Position numbers and translations under genes: made by a program | Shown here: one piece after another, positions 1 to 12,539 of the stretch | Position numbering within the stretch: the stretch's first letter is position 1 | Layout: every line of letters begins with the position of its first letter | Notes under the pieces: generated by a model | The model's input: only the letters and a program-made list of their open reading frames with translations | What the model was told of the DNA's origin: nothing | Databases searched by the model: none | NCBI GenBank assembly: GCA_033557465.1 | Contig: CM066031.1 | Location: forward strand, 1,233,095,312 to 1,233,159,311 | Direction of reading: 5' to 3' | Source: Ichthyophis bannanicus | Lineage: Eukaryota > Chordata > Amphibia > Gymnophiona > Ichthyophiidae | Length of the DNA: 64,000 bases

Positions 1-1330
1 CCGAGTATTCTGGCTAATACACCCCATATTGAAAAGTATGTACCAACGTATCTTAGAGAAGAAGCAAAACCCCCAAAGAATATGGCGACCATGTGTCTGC
101 GGGAGGAGGCCCTAGAGAGGAAATAGAAGACATGTAAAAAAGGAAAAGAAACACCAGAGTCCATAATAACACTGTCTCTGATACTCATCGAGGCTACTGT
201 GGGTAGATGGAGTCGGGTCACAGATACCATCAAGAGTAAGGCAACAGACTGCCCACGCCAGACTCTTTGCTAGGCTGCGGCAGATCCAATATGGCAGATA
301 CAGCGGGTATGAGGAGACTTGCAGGAATATTCTGGAAGTCAGCGCATCAAGTCGGCTTCTTTGGAATCCAAAAACTCCGCCAGTAGATCAGGGTCCTCGA
401 ATGTTCTTGTCTGATTGTGAAGCGTGACTCGGAGCTTGGCCGGGTACATCAGGCCATAGCGTGCTTGTAGTTGTTGAAGCCTCGGCCGGAATTCCAGAAA
501 GCGCTTTCGGCGGTCGACTGTGGGTTTAGACAAGTCGGGATAGAAGGAGATCTTGTGGCTCTCAAACTCCATATGGCCCTTTGCCCGAGAGGCACTTAGA
601 ATTTGCTCCACGTGTTGATATCTCAATAGTCGAAAAATGATAGGCCGCGGGATCTTCCTGTTGAGCGTTATGCTTGTGGGTACACGATGAGCGCGATCAA
701 TTTCCAAATCTTTGGTAAAGGTGATTTGGAGCAGGGAAGGGAGGATTTTGCATAAAAACTCTTTCATGTCTCCCGATTCCGCTCCCTCCGGGATGCCCAC
801 GAGTCGTATGTTGTTACGGCGCGCTCTATTATTGCCATCTTCCACCTCTTTCTGCAAGGCCCGCACCTGTCGTTCAACTTTGTCGAGTTGGGACAACCGG
901 GCCGCATGGGAGTCCAATATGCTCTCCATTTTGTCTTGACGCGAAGAAAGCCCTTCTAGCTTGCTTTGCAGCACACCAAAATCGTCCCGCAGCGCTCGGA
1001 GTGCTTCCCCGTTTGCCTGCACAAGGTTTTTGACCCCTCTAATCTCTACGAGGATTTCCTGCTGCATTTCGGGGCCCTCGCACAAGGCCGGCCCCTTCTG
1101 CGGGGACGGAGGTTCAGTTTGGAACGTTTGCCGTGAGAAGCCGCTGGAGACCCAAATTCCAGGCGCGTTGGTTTGGTCCCCGCCATCTCACCAAAGTGCC
1201 CCGGCAAGATCAGAGTAGAAGTTCCAAGTATATAAGGTGTTAATTCAGGATTCTGAGTAGGCCTCTCGGGAGCCTCAGCGTTATGCGACCATCCCGCTGG
1301 ACATCAGGCTCCGCCCCCCCGGGGAAAGGA
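1..1330 (-). mobile_element. Inverted 5' portion of an L1 (Tx1-like) retrotransposon
   Basis: Read on the minus strand from about 1330 down to 1, this segment runs through a presumed 5' untranslated leader, ORF1 (1085-339) and then an inter-ORF stretch that leaves the window. The adjoining segment from about 1331 is L1 ORF2 on the plus strand. One element with its 5' part flipped is the standard product of twin priming during target-primed reverse transcription. An upstream ATG lies on the minus strand at 1186, but it is out of frame with ORF1, so the N-terminus has probably suffered an indel. The left boundary and any target duplication lie outside the window. Two separate head-to-head L1 insertions are the main alternative. 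Confidence 0.75.
339..1085 (-). pseudogene. L1 ORF1p-like RNA-binding protein (Transposase_22 type)
   Basis: This is an open frame of about 248 codons. Roughly residues 30-90 are a heptad-rich coiled coil with many L, V and K/E/R residues. The RRM-like core follows, with the hallmark NNIRLVGIPEGAE, then the RAHR motif and a basic C-terminal domain containing FYPDLS and RRKRF. L1 ORF1p forms trimers through the coiled coil, coats L1 RNA in the cytoplasm and acts as a nucleic-acid chaperone. The frame opens at a TTG rather than an ATG, and the upstream in-phase start seems lost, so I treat it as non-functional although the body is uninterrupted. Orientation is opposite to the neighbouring ORF2. 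Family assignment is secure. Confidence 0.9.
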
Positions 1331-1349
1331 ATCTTGAATCTGAAGGGAA

Positions 1350-4300
1350 AGAAGGGAAGGGAGCGGGAAGCGTGGGTAGTAGCAACAATCAATACTAAAG
1401 GATTATGGACATGGCGCAAGAGGCGCCTGCTGGAACGGGAGGCTATAAGGTTGAAGGCGGACCTGGTTTGCCTACAGGAGACCCACTTGAAAGTTGGCCA
1501 AGAAGGGTTGATAAGCTCCCGGAACTACCCGAGGGTCTTATTGGCCGGTCAAAGGGAGCAACCAAGGAAGGGGGGGGGGGATATTGATAGGACAAAAGTA
1601 TAAAGATGCGGTGGTGGAGGAGCAGAGAGATCGCAAAGGCAGATGGGCGGCAGTTAGAATGAAGGTATCTGGGGAGGAGGTGTGGGTAGTAAGTATTTAT
1701 GCACCTAACACAAAGAGAGAGGAATTTTATGAGCACCTCACGCTAGAATTGGAGGGATGGGGGGCCATACCGGTAATTATAGGGGGTGATTTTAATATCA
1801 CAATGAATCCAAAGCTGGATAATAGAGAAGGGGGAGGGGGAGAGGGAGGGAAGGAGAGGAGTAGTTTGCTAAAATTAAAAGAGAGGATAGGCATGGTGGA
1901 TATGTGGAGAGTGAGGCACCCAGGGGAAAAAAAAACGACACCTTTTACTCAGCAGCACACGATATGTATAGCAGGTTGGATATGTTGTGGGTGAGTGGAC
2001 AGTGGGGGTCTAGGGTGACAGAAGTGGAAATAGGTAATATAACATGGTCTGATCATGCTCCCGTGCATATTGCATTTGATTTGAGGGAAAGAGACAGGGG
2101 GGGGTGAGATTTTGGAGGTTGAATGAATCACTGCTGAATGATAAAGGATATGTGGCCAGAGTTAAAAGGGTGATCAGGGACTATTTGGAGAGCAATTGGA
2201 ATGGGGAGGTGGCCACGGGAATTGTGTGGTATGGGCTGAAGGCGGTGGTGAGGGGACACCTGATCAGTATAGCAGCACAGGAAAAGAGAAAAAAAAGAGG
2301 GAGATGGAGGATGGGCTGCTGAGGCGGGTGGAGTGGTTAGAAGGGAGGCACCAAGAGGGAGCAGAGCATTGGGTTCTACAGGAGCTGTTAAAGGCGAGAG
2401 GGGAGCTGAGTCAGTTAAGGGCTGTAGAGATCACACACAATCTGGCAAAATTAAAACAGGGTTGGTATGAGGGGGGAAATAAGGGGGGAAGGAAGCTGAC
2501 GGCCTGGTTGAAAGCGAGACAATAGCAGTCAATAATAGGAGGGGTGCGCAATCCAAAAGGGGAAATGGTGTATAAGGCAGAGGAAATTAGGCAGGCCTTT
2601 GTAGCTTATTATGGAAAGCTGTATAGTAGCGAAGTGCAAGGAGATGGGCAGAAAGGGGAGGAGATTTTGGAGAAATGTAGTCTGAGTAGGCTCACGGAGG
2701 AAGAGGCGGAGGAGTTGGGGAGTCCGGTGAGCTATGAGGAGGTGAAAGGGGTAGTGAACTCCTTTAAGGAAGGGAAAGCCCCAGGACTCGACGGGTATAT
2801 GGCAAAGTTCTATAAAGTCATGCAGGAGGAGATAGGAGGATTGCTGATGGAGGTCTTCAATGGGGTGTTGCGGGGGGGGGGGGGGGAAGGACTTCCCAGA
2901 TCTATGGAGGAAGCTGGTATAACGGTTATACCAAAAGAGGGGAAGGACCATACTGTCTGTGGAGCCTACAGACCCATATCGCTCATTAAATTTAGATGCA
3001 AAAGTGTTGGCCAAACTTATGGCGGCTCGGTTGCAGAAAGTAATGCAGAAGTTAGTGCATCGGGATCAGATGGGGTTCATTACAGGGAGACAGGGAGGGG
3101 ATAATATCCGTAAGTTGTTGAATGTTATTTGATCCTTGCAAGAAACAGGCAGGGAGGCTGTCTTCCTGACGGTGGACGCCGAAAAGGCCTTTGACAGGGT
3201 CGAATGGAGGTTCATGATGCAGGTGTTGGACAAATTTGATTTGGGAGAGAAATTTTTGAAGTGGGTGGGAGCACTCTATGCCTGCCCAAAGGCCAGGATA
3301 AGGGTAAATGGGGGATACTCAGACAGCTTTAGGCTGGGCAGAGGTACACGACAGGGATGCCCCTTGTCACCCTTGCTATTTGCCTTGGTCATCGAGCCGT
3401 TGGCGGCTTACATTAGGGGGCAAGTGGATATTAGAGGGACTGAGGTGCAGGGACAGTTAAGCAAGGTTGCACTCTTTGCGGATGATGTCATCTATACTTT
3501 GGAACGCCCGTTTGTCAGCTTACCGAACTTGCTTAAGGCGGTAGAGCATTATAGTGCAGTGCACGGGTATAAGTTGAATCTGGACAAGACGGAAATATTG
3601 GGCTTTAATTTGGCAGAGGGGTTAGAGGAGAGGTTGCAGGAAAAGTTTCTGTTTAAATGGGTGAGAGGAAGTTTTCGCTATTTAGGCATACAGTTGGGTA
3701 ATTCAATAGACCGCCTGTCGGACTGGAATTACAAACCCCTGATAGGGGCGATAAGGCGGGACATAGGGAAGTGGAAGGGAATACATCTGTCCTGGATGGG
3801 GAGAATAGCGGCCATAAAGATGAATGTGTTGCCTAGGTTACTGTTTGTCTTTATGGCATTGCCTTTTAAAGTCTCGAGGAAATGTCTTAAGGGGCTGCAA
3901 GACTTGATAATGAGGATTATTTGGGAGGGGAAGAAGCCGAGAGTTGGTAGGGTCAAGATGTTTAAGCCACGGGATGAAGGGGGGCTGGGAGTACCTAACC
4001 CGGTCAAGTACTATGCAGCAGCGCAGCTGAAGGCCCTGTTGGTGGGGAGGGGGAGGGGGGAAACACCGCAATGGGTGCATATGGACAGAGAGGGGGGGGG
4101 GAGGTTTGGAGGCGGAGATGTGGGGAGGAGAGGGGAGGGGGTTGGGATGGGGTAGGCAAAACCCACAGCGGAGGGTGACGTTGCAAATTTGGGGTAATTG
4201 GAGAGGCTATTTGATGCAAGGGAAACGTGTATCCAGGGAGATGTATTTGCGGAACATGGGTATCTTCTCCCCGGGGAGGGGGGGAGAGATAGTCAAACAG

Positions 4301-5075
4301 TGGGCGGGAAGGGGGGCTGGAAAGGGTAGGACAGGTGCTGGATTCAACAGGCAAGATCAGGGCGTATGCTGAGTTACAAAGGGACTATGGAGTGAGAGAC
4401 ATTGAATATTATGTCTATATACAGCTGTGTTATTATCTGCAAAGGCAGGAGGTTAAGAGGGAATTGCAAAGCAGGTTAACGGAATCTGAAGAATTGATGG
4501 CTCAGCAGGACACTGTGAAGGGTCTTGTTTCTAAACTATATAAAATATTGAATGCCAGGCCGGAGGGGAAGGCAAGATGGCAGGAACAGTGGGAGGGAGA
4601 ATTGGGGGGTACATGGGGGGGAAGAGAGATGGAAGGGGATCTATGAGGGAGAGAGGAGGCTAGCGTGGGGAACGGCATTGGTGGAAAATTGCCTCAAATT
4701 TCGGCTTAGAATGCTCTGGACCCCTGCTCAACTGCATCGAATATATCCGGAAAGGTCGGGAAGTTGTTGGAGGGGGTGTGGGGAGTGGGGGGACCTCCTC
4801 CATATGGTTTGGGGTGCCCTAAAGTGCAGCCCCTGTGGCGAAAGCTAGAGAGTTACTATAGAGAGGTTACAGGGATAAGGATAAAACTAACTCCTGCCCA
4901 ACTGGTTCTGACTGAGGGGGAAGCTGAGGGGAGTTGGGGGTTGGCCATTTTCTGGAGCTACTGTGTGGTCACGGCTAGGCTGGCAATCTTACAGAAATGG
5001 AAGAATGAAGAAATTCCCACAATGAGAATTGGGAAGCTGGAGACACTATGGGGGATTAGCAGGGTGGGTGCCTGA
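1350..5075 (+). pseudogene. L1 ORF2-like endonuclease / reverse transcriptase, many frameshifts
   Basis: ORF2p nicks the target with an APE-type endonuclease and primes reverse transcription of the L1 RNA. The endonuclease spans about 1384-2106: INTKGL and CLQETHLK at the start, then YAPN, GGDFNI, and finally SDHAPV after a frameshift in the A-run near 1928. RT blocks begin at about 2544 (KAPGLDG, YRPISLI) and continue at 3136-4155 with VDAEKAFDRVEW, GTRQGCPLSPLLFA and the catalytic FADD. The C-terminus near 4764-4848 keeps the cysteine-histidine motif CWRGCGEWGDLLHMVW typical of L1. At least six frame changes, several at G or A runs (1572-1580, 2872-2886), break the gene, so it is dead. Tx1-like affiliation is by resemblance. 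Confidence 0.93.
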
Positions 5076-5606
5076 GGGAGAAATAAAGAGGCCAAGCATG
5101 CAGAGATCTGGCAAGAGTATGAGGCCTGGAGAGAGAGTGGGTGACATGTATGGATGTAGGGCGGTTGTGCGCATCATAGGGGTACTTGGAAGCTGCCTGA
5201 GCCTGGAAGGTGGAGGAGGGGAGGTGGGCTGGAGGGGGAAAATTGAAAAAATTGGTGGTCTTGTGGGACTGGGTAATGTGTGGGATGGATATGGGGGGGG
5301 GGATTTGCCTATGGAGGGTGTGGATATGGTTGATAAGGTTGTTAGTTGAAGGGGATGTATATTGTTGCTATTACTATTACTATTGTCAAAGGGAGTTAAG
5401 TAGAAGTTGATGCTGAGGATGATAATGATGTCATGGGATGTGATGGGGTGGGATAGGAGGGGGGAGAGGGGGGTAGGGGGGAATGGGGGGGGTTGGGGGG
5501 GTATTGGGAGCCACCATTAGAATAATGTTAAGGGGATATGGCTGGTGGAATGTTTGTACGATGTGTTGAAGATAAATAAAAATGATTAAATTGGAAAAAA
5601 AAAAAA
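5076..5606 (+). mobile_element. L1 3' untranslated region with G-rich tract and poly(A) tail
   Basis: After the ORF2 C-terminus the sequence is strongly G-rich, especially 5440-5512, with at least six runs of four or more Gs. A short interrupted TAC/TAT-type repeat sits near 5364-5385. AATAAAA occurs at about 5574 and an A-run at 5596-5606 ends the element. Together these mark the true 3' end of the plus-strand L1. G-rich polypurine tracts are a known feature of L1 3' UTRs. The left target duplication is off-window, so the right one cannot be verified. Confidence 0.85.
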
Positions 5607-5793
5607 GACTTACAATCATCCCGAAAGAATGAAGACATTGTGGTCACTTAGAACATTCCCATTCCAGCCAATATGAAAGTCAAAGAAGAAAATTGGACAT
5701 ACAGTGAAGAAGAAAAGTACAAGAACAGCATTGCTAATTGAAGTGTCAGTGCCAAGCAACTTATAATTGGCAGCTTATAGACTAACCAATTTG

Positions 5794-6112
5794 GGGGCAT
5801 GTTTAATATAGCACGCCCCTAAATGCACACAGGGTTAGTGTGCATTTTTGGCACTGCACTAAAAAGTAGTGCAGTGCCCTGTGCTAAAACATGCACTGCT
5901 TAGGTAACGAGCATATGGGCGATGCCTGGGTGGGGTGTGAGCTTTCTTGCACTAGGCAGGGAGCAACTACTGCCAGCACAACATGCGAAGGTACTTGTTC
6001 CCCGCAGTGGTTTTAATGGGGCGAGCCACCCCCATGTATCTAATGCAGTGCCCTGCACTAGTAATGTGGCCCAAACCTGAGTTAATATTGTGGGCCTTAG
6101 AAAACATGCCCC
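5794..6112. mobile_element. Short MITE with GGGGCATGTTT terminal inverted repeats
   Basis: The left end reads GGGGCATGTTTAATATAG and the right end is the reverse complement of a GGGGCATGTTTTCTAAGG-like terminus. The ends are flanked by TTG on the left and TTA on the right, a near match to a 3-bp Harbinger-type duplication. The interior of about 290 bp has no coding potential and contains repeats of AGTGCAGTGCCCTG. The ends resemble, but are not the same as, those of the large Harbinger at 36094-60942. I infer a non-autonomous Harbinger-like MITE. Confidence 0.6.
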
Positions 6113-7538
6113 TTATTGTGTCATGAGGCTCTTGAATTTGGCACCGCCAACCTGTTTAAAAAGAATCTCCAACTCTATCCTATGTTACCCATGCATATTA
6201 CATCTCATGGTTAAAGAAAGAGGATGTTTTTGCAACAGTGCAAGTGCCGATAGGAACATTAGCAGGAAATCTGAGAGACTGAGATCACACTCTACACACT
6301 GTGGTTTAGGAATGAAGTGCCTTCCTGTCCTGGTCTGTGAAAAACTAACCCTTTTGGGGACATTGTCAGAAAGGGAACGTGTGAGAGAGCGGAAAGACAT
6401 TCATGGTAAGACATGCATGGTAAGAAAGTCACTGAGATGCAGGTCACCAAGAAGTGATTAATATAGCCTAGGTTGGATGAAAGCCCTCTACTAGGTGTGT
6501 ATACAGCAAAAAAAAAATCAGTTATTTGTTCTTTTAGGTGTGTATTATATGTGCATAATAAATTGAACATGTATTAATTCCTTTGTATACCCACGTAAAA
6601 GTGATTTGAGGGCACTCTAAATTTTTAGACCACAAATCAACCAAATTTGCACCCTCCCCCCTCCCCTCTCCTCTTAGGCTGATAAGATGCTAAGAGTAAA
6701 TGTTTACTGTTTGGTATCTGCCTGGAAATAATCTTCTCTTGTCATTTTTCCAACCCAGGTCTGGGCTTCCTGGACCACGCTTTGACTGTTCTTTTGAAAT
6801 CAAATTCATGAATGCTTTACGTGAAATTGTGATTTAAAAGTAAGGTTGCATGATGCTAGGTTTTTTCCTTTCTTTTTCTAAATAGTTTTCCTCTAAAAGA
6901 AGTGCATGAAAAAAACCTTCCTGAGTCTCTCACTGAATGACTCATCCTGCCTCACAACATGAGAAGCTGCCAATTATGGCTGCGTTCTTTCCTTTTATTT
7001 TTTTCTTTTAAAAAGCCTGCTTGCTGCACACATACGTACCTGGTGAGTACCTATCCTTTTATTTGATTTAATAAATGGCAGAAACATGGCATGCACATTA
7101 TATCTCACAAACCATAGACCCTTTTTGCTACCTATTTCCATTCCTTTGCTGTCCATAAAATAAGGTTCTGCTCTGTTTAGAAAATGGGCTGCAGTCTGAT
7201 CAGAAAGTCTGTATTGAATATGGCCCTGATTTTTATTTTCAAATTTATCTGCTTTCTAAATGTGACATGTATTTATGCATCTGTCATCTGGCACAGAAGC
7301 TGAAACATCAATCCGTAGTGTCCCTGAGATATTCGCATTGCACAAGACATGTGACACAGCCAACGGTTAGAAACCTGTTACTATGGATACAGCTAGTGTA
7401 TGTAAAGGTCACCTTCAGAATAATGCGGGGATAATTAAACTTCCCGTATGAGAGGTTCATTTCATCAAGCTGGAACTCTTCACGGGTTTGTTAAAACGTG
7501 ATTACTGATGTCAGTGGCATTCTGTACTAACTTTAAAG
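6113..7538. other. Non-coding, no recognised feature
   Basis: AT-rich sequence. The short open frames here lack motifs, and I see no repeat or RNA structure I can support. It may be ordinary intergenic or intronic DNA. Confidence 0.5.
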
Positions 7539-7722
7539 CAGTGTTTCCCAATCCTGTCCCCAAGGTGTGTCTAACAGCTGTGTTTTCAGGACAGCCACAA
7601 GGAATAGTCGGGAGATATATTTTTATACAGTACCCTGGAGACCCAGTATATGCAAATCTCATTTCTATTCATTGTGGTTATCAGGTAAACCTCTAGGACA
7701 GGGTTAAGAGCCTTTGGGAAAT
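7539..7722. mobile_element. hAT-type MITE, degenerate
   Basis: The left end CAGTGTTTCCCAATCCTG has the CAGTG start seen in many vertebrate hAT MITEs. The right side carries a diverged complement (GGACAGGGTT followed by TTTGGGAAA). The interior contains partially complementary halves around CAGGACAGCCACAAGGAATA and ATTCATTGTGGTTATCAGG. Length, about 185 bp, fits a foldback hAT MITE. No clear 8-bp target duplication was found. There is no coding potential. Confidence 0.55.
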
Positions 7723-10350
7723 ACATCTAAACTATACAGCAGCCTATAAAATACAAATCAAGTCAGTATTTCTTTTTGTGTCATCTAATACCAATGAGTA
7801 AGGGGCATGTGTTCTAAAGATGTATGCTAAAATATTTGGCATTTACCAAGTACCTACATATGCAGGTGTGTTAACATGCATCACTCCCACATACAGAAAC
7901 CATATGGAGAATAATTTTCAAAGGAATTAAGCCAAATAGATTCCGTTGGATGAAAATTGTCCCCTTCAAAGAGTGTAAAAATACATGTGTGGCCTTTCAT
8001 GACATGGGGACAGCAGTCGCCACCTCCATGTTAAGCTGGATCAAAAAGATGTGTTTCCAGAGAGACTTAGTTATGTCCAGGGGAAGTGATACTCTTAGAA
8101 CTGAATTTTGAAATCTACCTGCATTGTTTTGCTTCTGTTCCACTACCCCAAGAAATAGCAGGTGCAAAGCATGCAACTATTTTATATCTGTGTAAGCTGT
8201 ATGCAAGTTTAAGAATGTTTGGTTTCCTTTGAAATAAGTCACCCAATCCAAAAGTATAAAAGTACAGCAGTGTGAGCTACTAAAAAACTCTTCTCTCAAA
8301 AAGTATGGTCATGAACTGATAATTCTATACCAGCAGAGCCACAGGCTAAATTTAAAGTCTGATATACACAAGAGATTTTTCGGTTTTGCGGCCTATGCAA
8401 TAAAACAAACAATAAAGATTGGTTTAAAATACAAGTCTGTAAAAATATAACATGCATATTAAAATACCACTTAACTTTCTGTACAAAAAGCTCGAACATG
8501 TAGATGCTAAAAAAAATACTTCTTAAATATCTACATGGTGGTAGTGTGCATGATAACCAAAATATATGGTGAGCATGTCCCTGACTGTCTGGAAATGCCT
8601 TTTGGGGATAATCAGTTCAAAGTGAAAGGTTAGCACAGGTGTCCTCACTTCCCCAGGAGCTGTCTAATGACTATCCTCCCCCATCCGCCAACCATCATAT
8701 AATGACTTGGCCAGCAGCATCCACTACACCCATCAGCAACATCCCTTCTCCCCAGTAGTCATTAGACACCCACTCCCAGCTAGCCCTGAGAAAGACTACC
8801 CCAAGATCTTCTTTAAACCCCAAACTATAGATAATAATAGAGTATCATTATCCCACAAGAACCCTGGCTCAACACCCTTCTGGAATGAAGGCTTTCCATT
8901 CAGGAGAGTGACCTGTCTTCATGAATGTGAATGGCATGAGAGCTCTCACATGTGCACCACCGCAGCTACCAAATGATGCTGCTAGATGGCACTTTACCAT
9001 GTCATAGCCTAGCAGTGTCTCTCAGCTGCTTCATCTTCATGGGGGGAGGGGATCCAAAGGGCTGAAAAGGAAGGTCTTTGTAGGAGTTAAGAGGTGCTTG
9101 GGTGCTGGTTTCTGTCTAATGGAGCTGGTGATACTTCAAAAAAGGGCAAGGTTAGAATGCTGCTGCTCAGTGCTTTTTCCTAGAGTAAAAGGTGTTGACA
9201 CTCACAGACAGGGCTGAACTTAAAGTTTGGGATGAACATCCAGGGAGTTGCCCCCATAATAGTTACATCACCTACAACTGGCCAGACAGTCTGTTACAAG
9301 GCAGCATAGTAAATATTAACACCAGTCCCTCGAACACACTGCTTGTTTGGGAAAGTGAACAAACCAGACTACCACAAATCCCTACACAGAAACTGCATGC
9401 AGCAAACTGTCTCACATTGATCACATAGGCAGAACATGGCTATAACGTTAGCAAATACAGAATAAATGATTACATATTAGAAACAGAAATATGCAGACAA
9501 AAGCTGAACTAGAAACTACAAAAAAGCTTGACTCTACAAGCAGTGCAGCACTCAAAAACTCGAAACAGAAATGCATTTCCACAAAGATACTGTATAAGAG
9601 ATACTGCACATTCATACGTCCAAAGCTGGCATATTCAAATCACTTAACCATGCTGGCCTCAGTAACCCATGTTTCCCACATCGTACAGGGGCTGTCCTAT
9701 TATGTGTTGGCTGCAGCATGGACCTCCATATTCTCCCGTGGACCTGTAGGACTTGGCTGAAGACATTGTTTCTCCCACAGCGTTAATTCTATAAAGTCAT
9801 TTTGTGCTTATGATTACTTAAGTGTGTAAAATGGGGTTTATAAGTGTAAAAGTATGTGCAATGGCTTGCAAGCATGGATGTTTACTGTAGGCGTTGTCAG
9901 GTGTATGGTCTGAGCAGGGTGTGGGGGGAGTTGCAGAATATGCACATAGGTTATGAAATTCAATGGATATTTGCACGTACTCCTATCCATTTAAAGTCAA
10001 GTAATTGCTCCTTGGCTGAGTATACACCTCTGTATTAGCTCCTTTGTCCAAGTGACACCTCTTTTTATATGTTGTTTCCATAAACCGTGAAGGTTGGTTC
10101 CTCTCACAATCTGGTAGGTAACAGCAGCACTAATAGCTTGCCTAACTGTTCTGAAACAGTAAATGGCTATCATCAGGTAATCATAGATGATGAATCCCCA
10201 GATCTTGTTTCTGGGTTTTTTTTCAATACTATTCATCATCTCCTCCCCTCCCCCCCCCCTCAAAAAAAAATAATTTTTTGGTTTCTGCATTCCAAATGCA
10301 TGATTTTGCATGTTTAAAAAAACAAAACAAAACACCTACCCCTTAGCAAT
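7723..10350. other. Non-coding, no recognised feature
   Basis: Short frames only, none with a recognisable domain. A C-run followed by an A-run lies at 10249-10270. No mobile element could be identified by eye. Confidence 0.5.
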
Positions 10351-10940
10351 ATGTTAGCACATACCACTAAGGTTCAGAAGAGGAAATTATGTCTTGTAAC
10401 CTCTAGTGGTATGGGTTGGCATTTCATTAGGGGGTAGGTTCCACCATTCCACAAGACAATGACACTAGAACAGGAATGAATGTGTATTGTTCCTGCCCCC
10501 TTGAGGAATGCATTTGAGGCAGCCATGAGGCTCTTACACAAGTGATCAGCCTGACCCTTCCCCCCAAGCCATGAGGCTCTTACACAAGTGATCAGCCTGC
10601 TAAGAGAAGGCATTAAAATTTCAGTAGACACCCTTCCCCCACTCCAGGTCTGAACACAATATCCCCTAGCCCAGAAATCAACAGACCAGAGCACACCGGT
10701 TTGAACAGGTCACCCAGGTACCTTCCCCAGGGGCTGCTGATTGGTGGACAGGAAATACCTGTGGCAAATGGGATTATAGAATGAGTTTAAAATTGTACTG
10801 TATATAAGGCATTGTAAGACGCCCCTCGGGGCTCAGAACTTTTGTGGAGATTGCTGGTTTCTCTGTCTGGGCCTGTGCGCACATTAAAGATCCTGTGTTT
10901 GCATACCAGCCTGTCTGTGAGTATTCCTTCTGTGGGTGAG
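10351..10940 (+). mobile_element. Possible solo LTR of an endogenous retrovirus
   Basis: The block has LTR-like order: a presumed U3 with a 34-bp direct repeat, a TATAAGG box at about 10803, then some 80-90 bp later CATTAAA as a possible polyadenylation signal (about 10882), followed by a T/G-rich stretch. CCCCTCGGGGCTC between them resembles an R-region hairpin. No gag, pol or env sequence lies nearby, so if real it is a solo LTR. The exact TG...CA ends and target duplication were not found. The promoter-like order is the only support. Confidence 0.42.
10520..10600. repeat. 34-bp tandem direct repeat in the LTR-like block
   Basis: AGCCATGAGGCTCTTACACA and the next 14 bases (ending CAGCCTG) occur twice without mismatch, at about 10521-10554 and 10567-10600, separated by a short C-rich spacer. 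Duplicated enhancer units are common in retroviral U3 regions, which is the reason I link this to the possible LTR. Confidence 0.8.
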
Positions 10941-12250
10941 TGAGAGAATTAGAGCTTTAAGCTGATTGGCTGCTACACATTGACTGAGGTGAGCTGTAGC
11001 TTTACTAATTGGGATGAGTTGGAATAAAGGAGGGATATGAGGGGCCCCTTAATCCACAAGAATTATTTGGAGGGGAAGGGTGGGACTAGGCATGTGGAGG
11101 CAGGTCTTAGTGGAAATACTTTTACCAGCTCATTTTGAGCCCTTGGGGTAGACCTGAGTGAGAAGAGGGAAGGTGGAAGTACAGAGCAACAGGCTCACCA
11201 GAGATTTAAGACCCCAGAGGGGGTCCTCAGACGTTGAAACCAGCAACCCTTTAAGTACCACTGCCTCCAAGAAAAGGGGTGGGGAATATACAAAATATAT
11301 ATTTTGTGTGTTGCAATGATCAGGATCATGGGAAGTCCCTAGCATTGACAACATGCAAAAGCTTCTTACAAAATGTATCTATGGATGAAAATGAGCTAGG
11401 AACTCATCTACATCCGTAGTTAAATTTCAGGAAAAGTGACCTCAAATTTTTTGTGCATTAATAGATTGACCTATGCCTGAACATTTCACAGGCACCCACA
11501 ATTACTCACTTAGGAGGAATATTCAGCAAAAGGGAGTTCTATTTACATTTACCCTCCTCTAATATAATGTAACATACTTATGGCACAAAGCATTTGTAAA
11601 GAATTATATTACTTTGGTGAAACAGACCAGAGATTAAACCATACATGGATACAAAATACTGTATACATCACAAAGCAGAGCAAGACAAGGTCTCAGTGGA
11701 AGAACAGTTTTCAGGACCAGACTATTGTATCAATGACCTCGCGACCAGGATACTAAAAGAGAAGTTCAGAACAATCTAGCAACATATGAAACGTGACGTC
11801 AAAGTGATATTTAACACTAACATAAAAGGACAACAAAGACTCTTTTTTTCACTTACTACCAGGTGTAATTCTGCTGTCTCTCTGTTACCTTTTCACTCTA
11901 ATCTATCAAAGTCTGCAAACATCATCCTTCCTCCTCTTTTTTTCACATCACCCATGTAATGCAATCTATTTTTCACTTGTATTTTCTGGGAGGAAGCTTG
12001 GGATGAAAACTAGATAAGAAATGTATTAAGTTAGTTCTATAAAAGAAGTATCGCTTTACCTACCATTTTTTGCTTATTGACTTCAGTTTCAGCTCAGAAG
12101 CTTTGCTGAAATCCATGTATATGGCCCTGTTCCACTTTCTTGATCATTCAATCCAATTTGTTTCAGATGATTTCTTTTTTCCTAAAACCATGCTTTTTTG
12201 CATTCTGAAATCCGATGGAATCAAGATATGTCATTATCCATTTCTTCGGT
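10941..12250. other. Non-coding, no recognised feature
   Basis: No coding potential, repeats or RNA genes that I can support. A/T-rich, with short frames in all phases. Confidence 0.5.
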
Positions 12251-12370
12251 GGAGAAGGAGCCTAGTGACTTCGTAAGCAACAAAATCAGGGTTTGAATCT
12301 TTGTGGCCTCTTGGGCAAATTACTTAACTCTCCAGTGGCTCAAGTATAAGCGTAACTATTTTATGGTGTG
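12251..12370 (+). mobile_element. Degenerate tRNA-derived SINE fragment
   Basis: A degraded A-box-like AGCCTAGTGACTT is followed by a B-box-like GGGTTTGAATC and then TTGGGCAAATTACTTAA, which is also present in diverged form downstream of the B box in the better SINE at 21400-21619. The order and spacing match. No target duplication was recognised. Old and inactive. Confidence 0.5.
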
Positions 12371-12539
12371 AGTGTATTAAACCGGTGAGACATCTACACA
12401 GCCTAAAAGACAAAATCCTTACAAGTATTTTAACACTGAGTGATGAGATTGTAACTCTGCTCTATCTTTTTGCTCTTTTGACTTTACTGCAGTCCATGCT
12501 TTTATCATTGTGTGTGAGGGGGTGGGGGGATTTATTTTT

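Noticed and set aside
11821..12280. Possible small host gene near 12070
   Set aside because: A 68-codon frame without motif in old intergenic DNA next to an L1 remnant.
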